From NCBI RefSeq assembly GCF_033568475.1, contig NC_133122.1, forward strand, positions 168,294,130 to 168,358,129: DNA of 64,000 nucleotides. The letters run 5' to 3'. Source of the DNA: Henckelia pumila (taxonomy: Eukaryota > Streptophyta > Magnoliopsida > Lamiales > Gesneriaceae). Below the pieces are notes generated by a model. It was not told the DNA's origin. It was given only the letters and a program-made list of their open reading frames with translations, and made no database searches. Each line of letters opens with the position of its first letter. Positions within the stretch are counted from its first letter, which is position 1. A program made the position numbers and the translations under genes. Of this stretch, positions 55,483 through 64,000 are shown piece by piece.

Positions 55483-56379
55483 TCATATTTGGTCCCAACT
55501 CAGGCGACTCTGAAATTTCATCCAGTACAAAGGAGATCTGCATTTTTTTCCGTACAACGCTTCAAAATATGTCATACCAATACTTGTCTGATAGCTATTG
55601 TTATACGAAAACTCAACAAGAGGTAACGAATCTTGCCAACTAGTGCCAAAATCCAGCACCACGGCTCGGAGCATATCCTCTAAAGTTTGAATCGTTCGCT
55701 CTGACTGCCCATCGGTCTGAGGATGATATGTTGTACTCAAATATAATCTAGTACCAAGTGCCTCTTGCAAACTATGCCAAAAGTGTGAAGTAAATCGAGG
55801 ATCTCTGTCTGAAACAATCGAATTCGGCACACCATGCAATCTAACAACATCTCTGACATAAATATCAGCCATCTGATCATGTCTGTATGTCATTATATAC
55901 GGGATAAAACAAGCAGGCTTCGTCAATCGATCAATCACTACCCAGATAGCATCACAACCTCGAATTGATTGTGGTAACTTCGTAACAAAATCCATCGAAA
56001 TATGATCCCATTTCCATTCAGGAATAGATAAACTGTGTAACAGACCTCCCGATCTTTTCCTTTCTGCTTTCACCTGTTGACAGTTCATACATCGGGATAC
56101 AAACCTCGTAACATCATTCTTCATTCTCTTCTACCAGAACTGATTTCTCAAATTGTTATACATTTTTCGGCCCCCTGGATGAACACTGAATCGACTGCAA
56201 TTTGCCTCTCGCAAAATACGTTGTCTCAACTCAGAAACATCTGGCACAACAATAAGATTATTCATAAACAATGTATCATCGCTGACCTGAAACTCAGACT
56301 GGTGTCCCGTTCTGACTTTTTCTATCGAACTCTAAATACTCGGATTAGATTTCTGTGATTCTTTAATCGATATAAATAA
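55483..56379 (-). pseudogene. Gypsy B integrase core
   Basis: The frame at 56124-55483 contains the zinc-site end (CMNCQQVKAERKRSGG), the first Asp block (WDHISMDFVTKLP), the second (VSDRDPRFTSHFWHSLQEAL) and the Glu block (YHPQTDGQSERTIQTLEDML). The stretch 56125-56379 is the start of integrase broken by stops. Upstream and downstream frames are separated by stop codons, so the domain is not part of an open polyprotein. Confidence 0.8.
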
Positions 56380-57531
56380 TTATGGCTCGGCTTGAATAGC
56401 AAAAACTCGGATAGGTCTTCTATCTGTTTCAAACTCCAAACCAGAAGTACAACAATCATTAATCAAACGAGAAACACTGATAGTCGATAAAGATAAAGAA
56501 CAAATCTTTTGGCTCAAAGCATCAGCTGCTGCATTCGATTTCCCCGGGTAATATTTGATTTCACAATCAAAATCTTTCAACAAATCTAACCATCTTCTCT
56601 GTCTCATATTCAATTCTGACTGCGAAAACAAATACTTCAAAGTTTTGTGATCAGAAAATATTTCGAATGTCTCACCGTAAAGATAGTGACGCCAGATTTT
56701 CAAAGCAAAAACAATTGCTGCAAGCTCAAGATCATGAATCGGATAACGAGTCTCGTGCGGTTTTAACTGTTTCGATGCATAAGCTATAACATGCTTTCTC
56801 TGCATTAGAACACATCCCAAACCTCTGTTAGAAGCATCACAATAAACTGTAAAATCACCAGTACTTGAAGAAATAGACAACACTGGAGCACTGGTCAATC
56901 TTTTCTTCAACTCGATAAAACTAGCTTCACAAGTATCGGTCCAGATAAAAGGTGTGTTTTTCTGAGTTAGCTGAGTAATCGGCTTCGCAATGGATGAATA
57001 TCCCTCGATAAATCTGCGATAATAACCAGCTAAACCCATAAAACTTCGAATTTCAGGCACAGACTTTGGTCTAGGCCAATTCATAACTGCTTCTATCTTA
57101 CTACGGTCAACAGAAATACCATCTCTTAATACAATGTGACCGAGAAAAATCACTCGATCTAACAAGGACTCACACTTCGACAATTTAGCAAACAACTATT
57201 CAGTCCGCAAAATCTGCAAAACTGTTCTCAAATGCTCTGCGTGATCAGTACGACTCTTAGAATAAATAAGAATATCATCGATAAATATAATCACAAACTC
57301 ATCCAGATATTTCTGAAAAATTCGGTTCATCAAACCCATAAATACTGCCGGAGCATTCGTCAATCCAAATGGCATAACAATAAATTCAAAATGACCATAC
57401 CTCATTCTGAACACAGTTTTAGGAATATCTTCCTCTCGAACTCTCAACTAATGATACCCCAACCTCAAATCAATCTTCGAAAAAATAGACGAACCCTGCA
57501 ATTGATCAAAAAGGTCATCTATTCGAGGCAA
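56380..57531 (-). pseudogene. Gypsy B reverse transcriptase-RNase H, split by stop and by insertion
   Basis: 57447-57196 and 57195-56380 are one frame interrupted by an in-frame TAG. The RT has FIDD in [13 protein letters not shown] and the [13 protein letters not shown] block. RNase H has [13 protein letters not shown]. The RT start (QLQGS-type fingers and the protease) is cut off at 57531 by the nested element. Another stop follows at about 56380, before integrase. Confidence 0.85.
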
Positions 57532-58926
57532 TGTTGATAAGTGTATTTTATACACTTAATTTATATATGCTTTTAATTGTTAATTGCTTGTTTCGAGCAG
57601 ATTTATGTGGGTATTTTGTTGTTTTTGTGTTTGTAGAAAATTATGGAATTTATTTGGAAAATGAGGAAAAATGAGGAAAAATGAGAAAAATGAGATTTGA
57701 GAGAAAAAAATTAAAAGAATAAAAGGGAAGAAGAAAAAGGAAAAGAAAAGAACGATCAGACAAAAGAAGAGAAGGAATAGTGTTGGGCCTTTCTTATTTG
57801 GGCCAAGGTTCAGCGCTTGTTGTTAGCGCTCCAAGATGTGCTAACGCGCTATTGCTATGTTTTTGAGAGAATTGAGATTTCGAGTTGAAGGCGCGCCCGC
57901 GCCGTTCTTAGAGCGCCCGCCCTGTAGCTGTTTGGAAAGTTTTATTATTTCGGGTAATTTTTATGGGCTTGTTTTTGTGGGCTTTTGCTGAGCGATATAA
58001 GAGAGATTCTTTGTCAGACAACTTGGGGAGAGTCGCCACACACACATTAGGATATCAGAGAATTGATCGTGATTTGCTGAGGATTTTTCTGGAGTTTAAC
58101 TTGAAGAACGAAGACGGAGTTTGATCGACCGGACACGGCGTCGACGACGGATTTGTTTCTTATCTTTTATTTAATTCTGAACATGTTTGGATTTATTATT
58201 TATTGTTTTCAGAATTTTATTATGAACTAATTTTTTAGAGTCTAGAGGTCGGATGGAACCTGGTGTAGACGCTTTCATGAATTTTTGATTTTATTGAATT
58301 GAGTTTCTTCTAGATTAATTTTTTTTTCTAGAACTGATTGTCTTTTCAATTATCTGATCAATAATTGATTTGTTATATTTATTTGAAATCATTGCTCGGG
58401 AGAGAGGATTTTGAATAGGACATTAGAAAATACACTGTTAATTATTTATACAGCTCGGGAGAGTGTATAATTTTAACAGAGCTTTTAAAAAGAACATTGG
58501 TTTGTGATAGATCAATGCGATAAATTCTTAATAGGGATATTGGAATTTAATTGTAGTTGATAAACATTATTTGTTGCTCGGGAGAGGGAAATAATAAACT
58601 TAAGTGTTCTTAGCTATTAATCAACTGAAATTCATGAAGATTAATTAATTAGGATTGACTGTTGTTGAAACCAGGTGAAACCTATACCTCTAGACCATTT
58701 TTCTCTGATTGATTATTCCTGAAAGTTGTGTGCGTGCTATCTAAAATCATCTTAATTATTTTATTTTTATTGCAAAATTCTCAAAGTTTGATTTTCTAGA
58801 TAAAGTTTAGACTATTCTAATTACAAGTACTAAATATTTTCATTTTACTCTCTGAGGGATCGATATCTGATTTAATCACTATATTAAAACTTGACACTCG
58901 TACGCTTGCGAGGAAATTTCACAACA
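57532..58926 (+). repeat. 5' LTR of the non-autonomous Athila/Tat-like element
   Basis: 1395 bp, TGTTGATAAGTG...TTTCACAACA, 5-bp terminal inversion. TATA-like GATATAAGAG near 57994-58003. Directly upstream (57810-57935) are GC-rich units such as GGCGCGCCCGCGCC and GAGCGCCCGCC. Downstream (58395-58600) are several copies of GCTCGGGAGAG about 60-115 bases apart in the transcribed leader. Confidence 0.85.
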
Positions 58927-58932
58927 AGTTTT

Positions 58933-58950
58933 TGGCGCCGTTGCCGGGGA
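58933..58950 (+). promoter_or_regulatory. Primer binding site, tRNA-Asp type
   Basis: TGGCGCCGTTGCCGGGGA, six bases after the LTR. The next bases GTAAAT make a possible splice donor (GGGGA|GTAAAT), and TTTTAATTGCAG just before the gag start (59057-59068) is a matching acceptor, so the leader may be spliced. Confidence 0.85.
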
Positions 58951-59062
58951 GTAAATTTTAATTATTTTTTAGTCTTGTTACCAATTAGTCTAGATTTTAA
59001 TTTAGAGTTTTTTATTTTATTTTTTTAAGTTACTAATTAATTAATTTCTTCTTATCTTTTAA

Positions 59063-61318
59063 TTGCAGTTTATGCGACGATCTCAAAGTGCTAATTCTCT
59101 ACTGTTTGATCCGGAGATCGAGCGCACTGCACGTGCTTTGAGAAGAGAGAGAAGAGAAGAAATTAATAACATGGCTGAAGAAAATGTGAATCAAGCTCCC
59201 TTGGTGCCAATTAGAGATCACTTTTGGCCGACGATCCAGGCTCACTATTCTGGAATCGCTCGTGGAACTATCAATGCAAACAATTTTGAGCTAAAGCCGG
59301 CCTTAATCAACATGGTTCAATCGAACCAATTTAATGGGAGTGCCACAGCTGATCCTCACTTGCATCTCAGGACTTTTTTAGAAATTACTGATACGGTAAA
59401 ATTTAACGGTGTTCCTGAGGATATTATTCATTTACGCTTGTTTCCGTTTTCTCTCAGAGATCAAGCCAGAAGTTGGTTGCAATCACTGCCGCTTGGAAGC
59501 ATCACTACTTGGGAGGGGATGGCAGAAAAATTTCTTGCAAAATATTTTCCTCCTGCCAAAACCACCCAACTGAAGATCGAGATCAGCACCTTCCGGCAGA
59601 TGGACACTGAACAGTTATACGAGGCGTGGGAAAGGTATAAAGAATTATTAAGACGTTGTCCTAACCACAATTTTGCAGATTGGGAATAGATCGAGTGGTT
59701 TTACAACGGACTGAATGCTCCTACAAGGATGAATGTCGATTCTGCTGCTTGAGGTACTATATTTGCGAAGGATCATGTTCAGGCTTATGATATGTTAGAG
59801 CAGATGACGGTCAATAGCTTTCAATGGCCATCTGAGCGTATGGGAGTCAAAAAGCCAGCTGGAGTGTATGCAGTGGATCCTCTCACGTCCATCACTGCTC
59901 AATTATCGGCACTGACTACACAGGTAGCTGCATTGAATAAAGTGAGTGTTGCAGAACCAGCAGGTGTGCGGAGTGCTATGGATGAATCTCACTATCATGA
60001 ACAAGCCCAATACATCAATCAAAGAGGTTATGGAGCTTTCAGAGGTAATCCTGTCCCTAATACTTACCATCCTAGCTTTCGAAATCATGAAGATTTTTCT
60101 CATGCTAACAATACTAATAAGGGTGATGGTAAGTTGTCTTTGGAGGATGTGGTTAGTACCTTTGTGCAAGAATCAGGTAAGAGGATGGCAAGAACTGAGT
60201 CTCGCCTTGACAGCTTGGAGACGCACATGGCCAACATGGGTGCTGTGTTGCAATCCATGGAAACCAGCATAGGGTAGTTGGCGAACGCACTGAAGGACAA
60301 CAATCGCGGCCAGTTCCCTAGCAATACTGAGGTGAATCCCAAGGAGCAGTGCAATGCCATCGAAGTGCGGAGTGCCAAAGACGTTGGAGTCCAAATTCCT
60401 ACTGTTGCGGATAAGAAACTTGAGGAAAAAGTTGAGGAGAAAGAGAAGGAGCTTGAATCTGAGCCAGAACCGATGTACAAGCCTTCACTTCCATACCCGC
60501 AAAGATTCAAGAAGAAAGCATTGGACGAGCAGTTCTCCAAGTTCTTGGAGATTTTCAAGAAAATTCACATCAACATCCCCTTTGCTGAAGCTTTGGAGCA
60601 AATGCCGATCTACGCAAAATTCATCAAAGAGGCGATGTCCAAGAAAAGGAGACTTCAAGAGAACGAGGTAGTGAATTTAACGGAAGAGTGCAGTGCAGTG
60701 CTCCAAAAGAAGATGCCACAAAAGCTTAAGGATCCAGGGAGTTTTACTATTCCTTGCACTATTGGCTCTTCTTATTTTAATAATGCACTTTGCGATTTAG
60801 GAGCTAGCATTAATCTCATGTCTTTGTCTGTTTTCAGGAACTTAGGACTTGGTGAGGTGAAGCCCACCATGATCGCGTTGCAGTTGGCTGATCGATCTAT
60901 CACATATCCGCTTGGAATCATTGAAGATGTTTTGGTAAAAGTAGATAAATTTATTTTTCCAGCAGATTTTTTTGTGTTAGATATGGAGGAGGATGCAAAC
61001 ATGCCCCTGATATTGGGGAGACCTTTCTTGGCCACTGCCAATGCCAAGATAGAGGTGAAGAGAGGTGCATTGTCGATGGGTGTGGATGGTGAGAGTGTAA
61101 TTTTTAATATATTCATGAAGTCATTTAACACCCCTATTGGAAAATTATGCTTCATAGAGCCGGTTATGAAGTTGGAGGTTCATTCAAAAGCCGACATTGC
61201 GGTTGATTCATCGAACGAGAGAGCGCCAAAACCACCAAAGAAGGCCACGAAAAAAGCAAAATTTAAAAGGCGGTTCGTGGAATTTATTTGGCGAGTGAAT
61301 GAGAAGGGGAAGAATTAA
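59063..61318 (+). pseudogene. Gag-protease of the non-autonomous element, three in-frame stops
   Basis: One continuous frame from 59063 to TAA at 61318, broken by TAG at 59687, TGA at 59750 and TAG at 60275. Gag domain at about residues 85-205 (LHLRTFLEITDTVKFNG; LRDQARSWLQSLPLGSITTW; QLYEAWERYKELLRRCPNH). An Athila-type protease active site DLGASINLMSLSVFRNL lies near 60796, with the conserved [12 protein letters not shown] block downstream. No CCHC knuckle was seen. The frame stops with a Lys-rich tail and no RT follows. With the stops it is non-functional here, although RNA and LTRs may still be mobilised by relatives. Confidence 0.85.
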
Positions 61319-62421
61319 TCCCGTGAAAGTCGGGCTGACGACTTTAAACCAAGCGCTACTTGGGAGGCAACCCAAGAATTTTCTTTTATTATACTTTATT
61401 TGTTTTTTTTTCTAAAATTTAATTTTTGTTATTTAATTTTTTTAAGTTTTTTTATTTTAAATTTTTGAGCTTAATTTTTATTAATTTTCAAAAATTTGCA
61501 GGCTTGAGAAACCTCAAAATCGAGCTAGAGGCGCGTCCGCCTCATTAAATTGAGCGCCCGCGCATCTCCTGGACAAAAATGGTATTGATTTGCGAACTAG
61601 AGGCGCGCCCGCGCCACTCCTCTTGAGCGTCCGTGCTCTTTCTACGCCAACAACAATCGTCAAGTGCACAATACCAAGCGCTATCGCGCTTCCGAGCTGT
61701 GCCATCCATGCGCTAATGCGCCAACAAAGAGCGTCATCCCTTGCGCTATCGCCTACCCCAACCGCGCGCCCATCAGCGCTAACGCGCTCTCTCAATTGCG
61801 CCTAAGACAGTGCTAACGCGCATCCTCAAACACGCCACACAAGCGCTATCGCGCTCCTTTACAGCGCCAATCTAAGCGCTATCGCGTGAGTGAATAGCGC
61901 ATTCTTAGGCGCTATCGCGCAATTTATGCTTCAGAAATTTAAAAACCCACTCCAGAGTCTGCTCCTTCCAGACTTCAGCAATCACTATCTCTCGTTCGAG
62001 TCCATCTTTAAATCTCACATACTGGCATGATCATCGTAAATCTCTCACTCAACAAAATATCATCATCTCAAGGATTTTGATCTTCATTACAAGGCAGAGA
62101 TTCTCAGAATTCGTCTTGCTCCATCCACGCTTGTCGAGAAAGGGGAATCTGGAGGATTTGGAAAATTTTCTTCTTGAACGGTACAAAAGCTGAAATTTTA
62201 TCTATTACATTTGATCCGTGATAAATGTTGTGATTTGAGGCTATTGGGTTGTCTGAGCTGTGGTGTAGAGTACGTTTGATGCAGTGAATTTCTATATCAT
62301 TTTCTTCGTGCCTACCAAGTGTTTGTTGAATTGCTTGGGTTGTATTTAAACATTGCTGGAATTGTTTGGAGTTTAGTGCATTGTTTGAGGCATTTGATTT
62401 GAGTTGAATTATTGAGTTACA
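61319..62421 (+). other. GC-rich palindromic array and leader before the third ORF
   Basis: No gene in 1.1 kb. 61530-61925 is packed with GCGCTATCGCGC, GCGCTAACGCGC and AGGCGCGCCCGCGCC-type units, far above the local GC content. A TATA-like TTTAAAAACCC follows at 61939-61949, then an untranslated stretch up to the ATG at 62422. The arrangement repeats that of the element's own LTR (GC units, TATA, leader), so it may be an internal promoter. Confidence 0.5.
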
Positions 62422-63579
62422 ATGCCACCGAAAACCAAAGGAAAGGGTGCAATTTCTTCGTCCTCTGCTAGCTCATATGATAGACACAGATTTTGGAATG
62501 CCACAGCAGAGGAGTATTGTTTTGATGTAATGGAGAGAGGGATGCACAAAGAAAGAGGAATGAGTTTGAGAGAGCATAGTGCTCCGGCGTTAATTGAAGC
62601 TAAGAGAAGAGGTTGGGAGACATTTGTTAGGAGTCCACCATATGCTGTTATATCATTGATTCATGAGTTTTATGCAAATTTGATGGTCAAAGACGTGAAT
62701 CTGAAAGTTCGAGTTCGAGGAAAATTGGTGCCTTTTGATAAGAGTACAATTAACAGTCTCTATGAAATGCCGGATTTGGACATTTCAGATGATGAGTATG
62801 AGGCATTTAAGAATGAGTCATATCCAGATAATATTGTAATTCAGACTTTGTGTCATGAAGGGGCGGAATGGAAGAGGAATGCAAAGGATGAAGCTGTTAC
62901 ATTTCCATCCATCTTTCTTAGAAGAGAAGCGAATAATTGGCATGAGTTTGTGGCTGCCAGAATTTTGCCGTCTGGGCATACATCTGATGTGACTAAGGTT
63001 AGAGCTGGTCTTGTGTACTGCATTATCACCGAAAAATCTGTTGATGCTGGGAGGGTGATTCAGGAGTCTATTATTGCTGCAGTTAGGGGTTCCTCGACTA
63101 TTAGTTTACCCCACTCATCTTTGATTACTCAACTTTGCCGATTAGCTGGTGTTGTGTGGGATGATACGGAGCAGATTCTTCCAATTCGAGGTCCTATAAG
63201 AATTACTGGTGCACTGAGATGGGACAAGAAGAAGAAAGCAGCCAATACTTCTGAACAGGCAGCTGAACCACCGCAGCCCTCTGAGCCACTACCACACTTT
63301 GAGCCAGCACCTTCCCATTTGGAAGGACCTATGTCACTATCGACGCATCCGACCACTGAGTATTCTACTCGTGATGATTCTACGGCCGTGCTTACTCAGA
63401 TGAAGAAGCAGTGGAAGATGATGCGAGCACATATGACATATATGCATGGCTTCACTGCCGCTCTCGCCCAGAATTATCCGCCCACTGTTGTGCCTTATCC
63501 AGCTCCTCCGCAGTGGTCTTCTGATGATACTGCTGCTGCTGCACCTTTTTTCCATGGAGATGATGATGATGAGTCCTGA
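62422..63579 (+). CDS. Plant transposon-protein-like ORF (Transposase_32-type)
   Basis: 385 codons, open. The N-terminal 40 residues are Ser/Lys-rich. The body (about 40-270) has blocks typical of the putative plant transposon protein family found downstream of gag or pol in Athila/Tat elements: LIHEFYANLMVKDVNLKVRV, RGKLVPFDKSTINSLYEMPD, RILPSGHTSDVTKVRAGLVY and SLITQLCRLAGVVWDDTEQI. The C-terminus is Pro-rich and ends in an acidic DDDDES tail. The role is unknown; the family name rests on similarity only. It is intact whereas the upstream gag has three stops. An own promoter is possible (61530-61950). Confidence 0.7.
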   Translation: MPPKTKGKGAISSSSASSYDRHRFWNATAEEYCFDVMERGMHKERGMSLREHSAPALIEAKRRGWETFVRSPPYAVISLIHEFYANLMVKDVNLKVRVRGKLVPFDKSTINSLYEMPDLDISDDEYEAFKNESYPDNIVIQTLCHEGAEWKRNAKDEAVTFPSIFLRREANNWHEFVAARILPSGHTSDVTKVRAGLVYCIITEKSVDAGRVIQESIIAAVRGSSTISLPHSSLITQLCRLAGVVWDDTEQILPIRGPIRITGALRWDKKKKAANTSEQAAEPPQPSEPLPHFEPAPSHLEGPMSLSTHPTTEYSTRDDSTAVLTQMKKQWKMMRAHMTYMHGFTAALAQNYPPTVVPYPAPPQWSSDDTAAAAPFFHGDDDDES

Positions 63580-64000
63580 TGCTCGGTGTCGAAGGTATGA
63601 GTCTCTTGTTCTTTTTATTGTTTTTAATCATTAGGGACAATGATTACATTAAGTTTGGGGGGGTGAATCAATGTTTGATTTAGTTGTTTGGTTGTTTGGT
63701 TGAAAGTTGAGTTTTGAATTTTATAGATAAAATTTTTGTTGAGTTTAGTTGTTGTTGTTGAGTTGAGTTGAATTTAAAAGAAGTAGAGAAAGAATTGGAT
63801 GCATGGCTGCTGATGAAAAAAAAAAAGAAAAAAATGTTTTTTGTGCTATAACTGAAATCCATGATTGTTTGCCTATCTGACAAATATTTTTTGAAAAAAA
63901 TGGAACCAATTGGATGAACAATTTCCTATATACTCTGTGATTAATACTTGAATCTGATTTTTGAGACATACAGACATAGATATGATTGAGGCATTGTTTG
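63580..64000 (+). other. 3' flank of the third ORF with a polypurine-like run
   Basis: AAGTTTGGGGGGG at 63651-63663 resembles the polypurine tracts of the Athila-LOG elements. The sequence after it does not match the 5' LTR start, so it may be an internal G-run as seen after the LOG genes. No gene up to the window edge. Confidence 0.4.

Larger units (their letters stand above)
54860..57531 (-). mobile_element. Gypsy B chromovirus, internal part (pol 3' half)
   Basis: RT, RNase H, integrase and chromodomain on the minus strand, with several stops. Its 3' LTR begins at 54859 and is broken up by the Athila pair. At 57531 the RT is interrupted by the non-autonomous element, so its gag, protease and 5' LTR would lie beyond the right edge of the window. 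RT wording is close to the Tekay-like element at 11840 but clearly diverged. Confidence 0.85.
57532..64000 (+). mobile_element. Non-autonomous Athila/Tat-like element inserted in gypsy B
   Basis: The 5' LTR is at 57532-58926, with a tRNA-Asp primer site at 58933-58950, a gag-protease frame (59063-61318), a GC-rich array, and an ORF related to the plant transposon protein domain (62422-63579). No reverse transcriptase or integrase occurs between the primer site and the window edge. A 7-G purine run at 63657-63663 may be a polypurine tract, but no 3' LTR start (TGTTGATAAG) follows in the window, so the right end lies outside. It is younger than gypsy B because it interrupts it. Confidence 0.8.

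Overview
This is a plant nuclear window, most likely from a eudicot with a retrotransposon-rich genome. It holds one complete intron-bearing host gene and the 3' end of a second. Nearly everything else is LTR retrotransposons, many nested in one another, plus traces of DNA transposons. No tRNA, rRNA, CRISPR or prokaryotic features were seen.

Layout. 1-3261: a non-autonomous minus-strand LTR element with a gag remnant but no polymerase, inserted in older Ty3/gypsy LTR debris (3262-4328). 4329-5836: a truncated Ty1/copia 5' end. 6596-9999: the host gene for the mitochondrial branched-chain 2-oxoacid dehydrogenase E1-beta subunit (13 exons, 354 codons, one GC-AG intron). 10330-19170: LTR remnants, a truncated Tekay/Del-like chromovirus (11840-16544) and two telomere-like repeat stretches. 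19182-19495: a CACTA transposon end. 21615-29984: a degenerate copia element with 403-bp LTRs and a GCACA target duplication; a 1.9-kb solo LTR sits in its 5' LTR. 30592-30963: the last two exons of an unidentified host gene. From about 30970 to 57531: a minus-strand chromovirus (gypsy B) whose 3' LTR is split by two large elements.

The most unusual content is at 31984-54239. Two nearly identical copies of an Athila-type gypsy element lie head to head, 65 bp apart, in opposite orientation. After gag-pol, where Athila elements usually carry an env-like gene, each copy has two extra ORFs. One is a 183-codon basic, cysteine-rich protein resembling the carlavirus nucleic-acid-binding (NABP) family. 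The other is an intact, intronless 212-codon LOG-type cytokinin riboside 5'-monophosphate phosphoribohydrolase. Gag-pol carries one frameshift in each copy, at different sites, yet both LOG ORFs are open and differ by only two residues. The LTRs of copy 1 differ at about three bases plus two small indels, so it is a recent insertion. A strong splice-acceptor-like sequence follows the pol stop codon and a donor-like sequence follows the primer binding site, so the two extra proteins could be made from a spliced subgenomic RNA. This looks like a retrotransposon carrying a hormone-activating enzyme together with a virus-type accessory protein.

57532-64000: a non-autonomous Athila/Tat-like element inserted in gypsy B's reverse transcriptase. 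It has a gag-protease reading frame with three stops, no polymerase in the window, and an intact plant-transposon-protein-like ORF preceded by a GC-rich array that resembles its own LTR promoter. Several unrelated LTRs here carry arrays of CpG-rich dyads just upstream of their TATA boxes, a recurring feature of the window.
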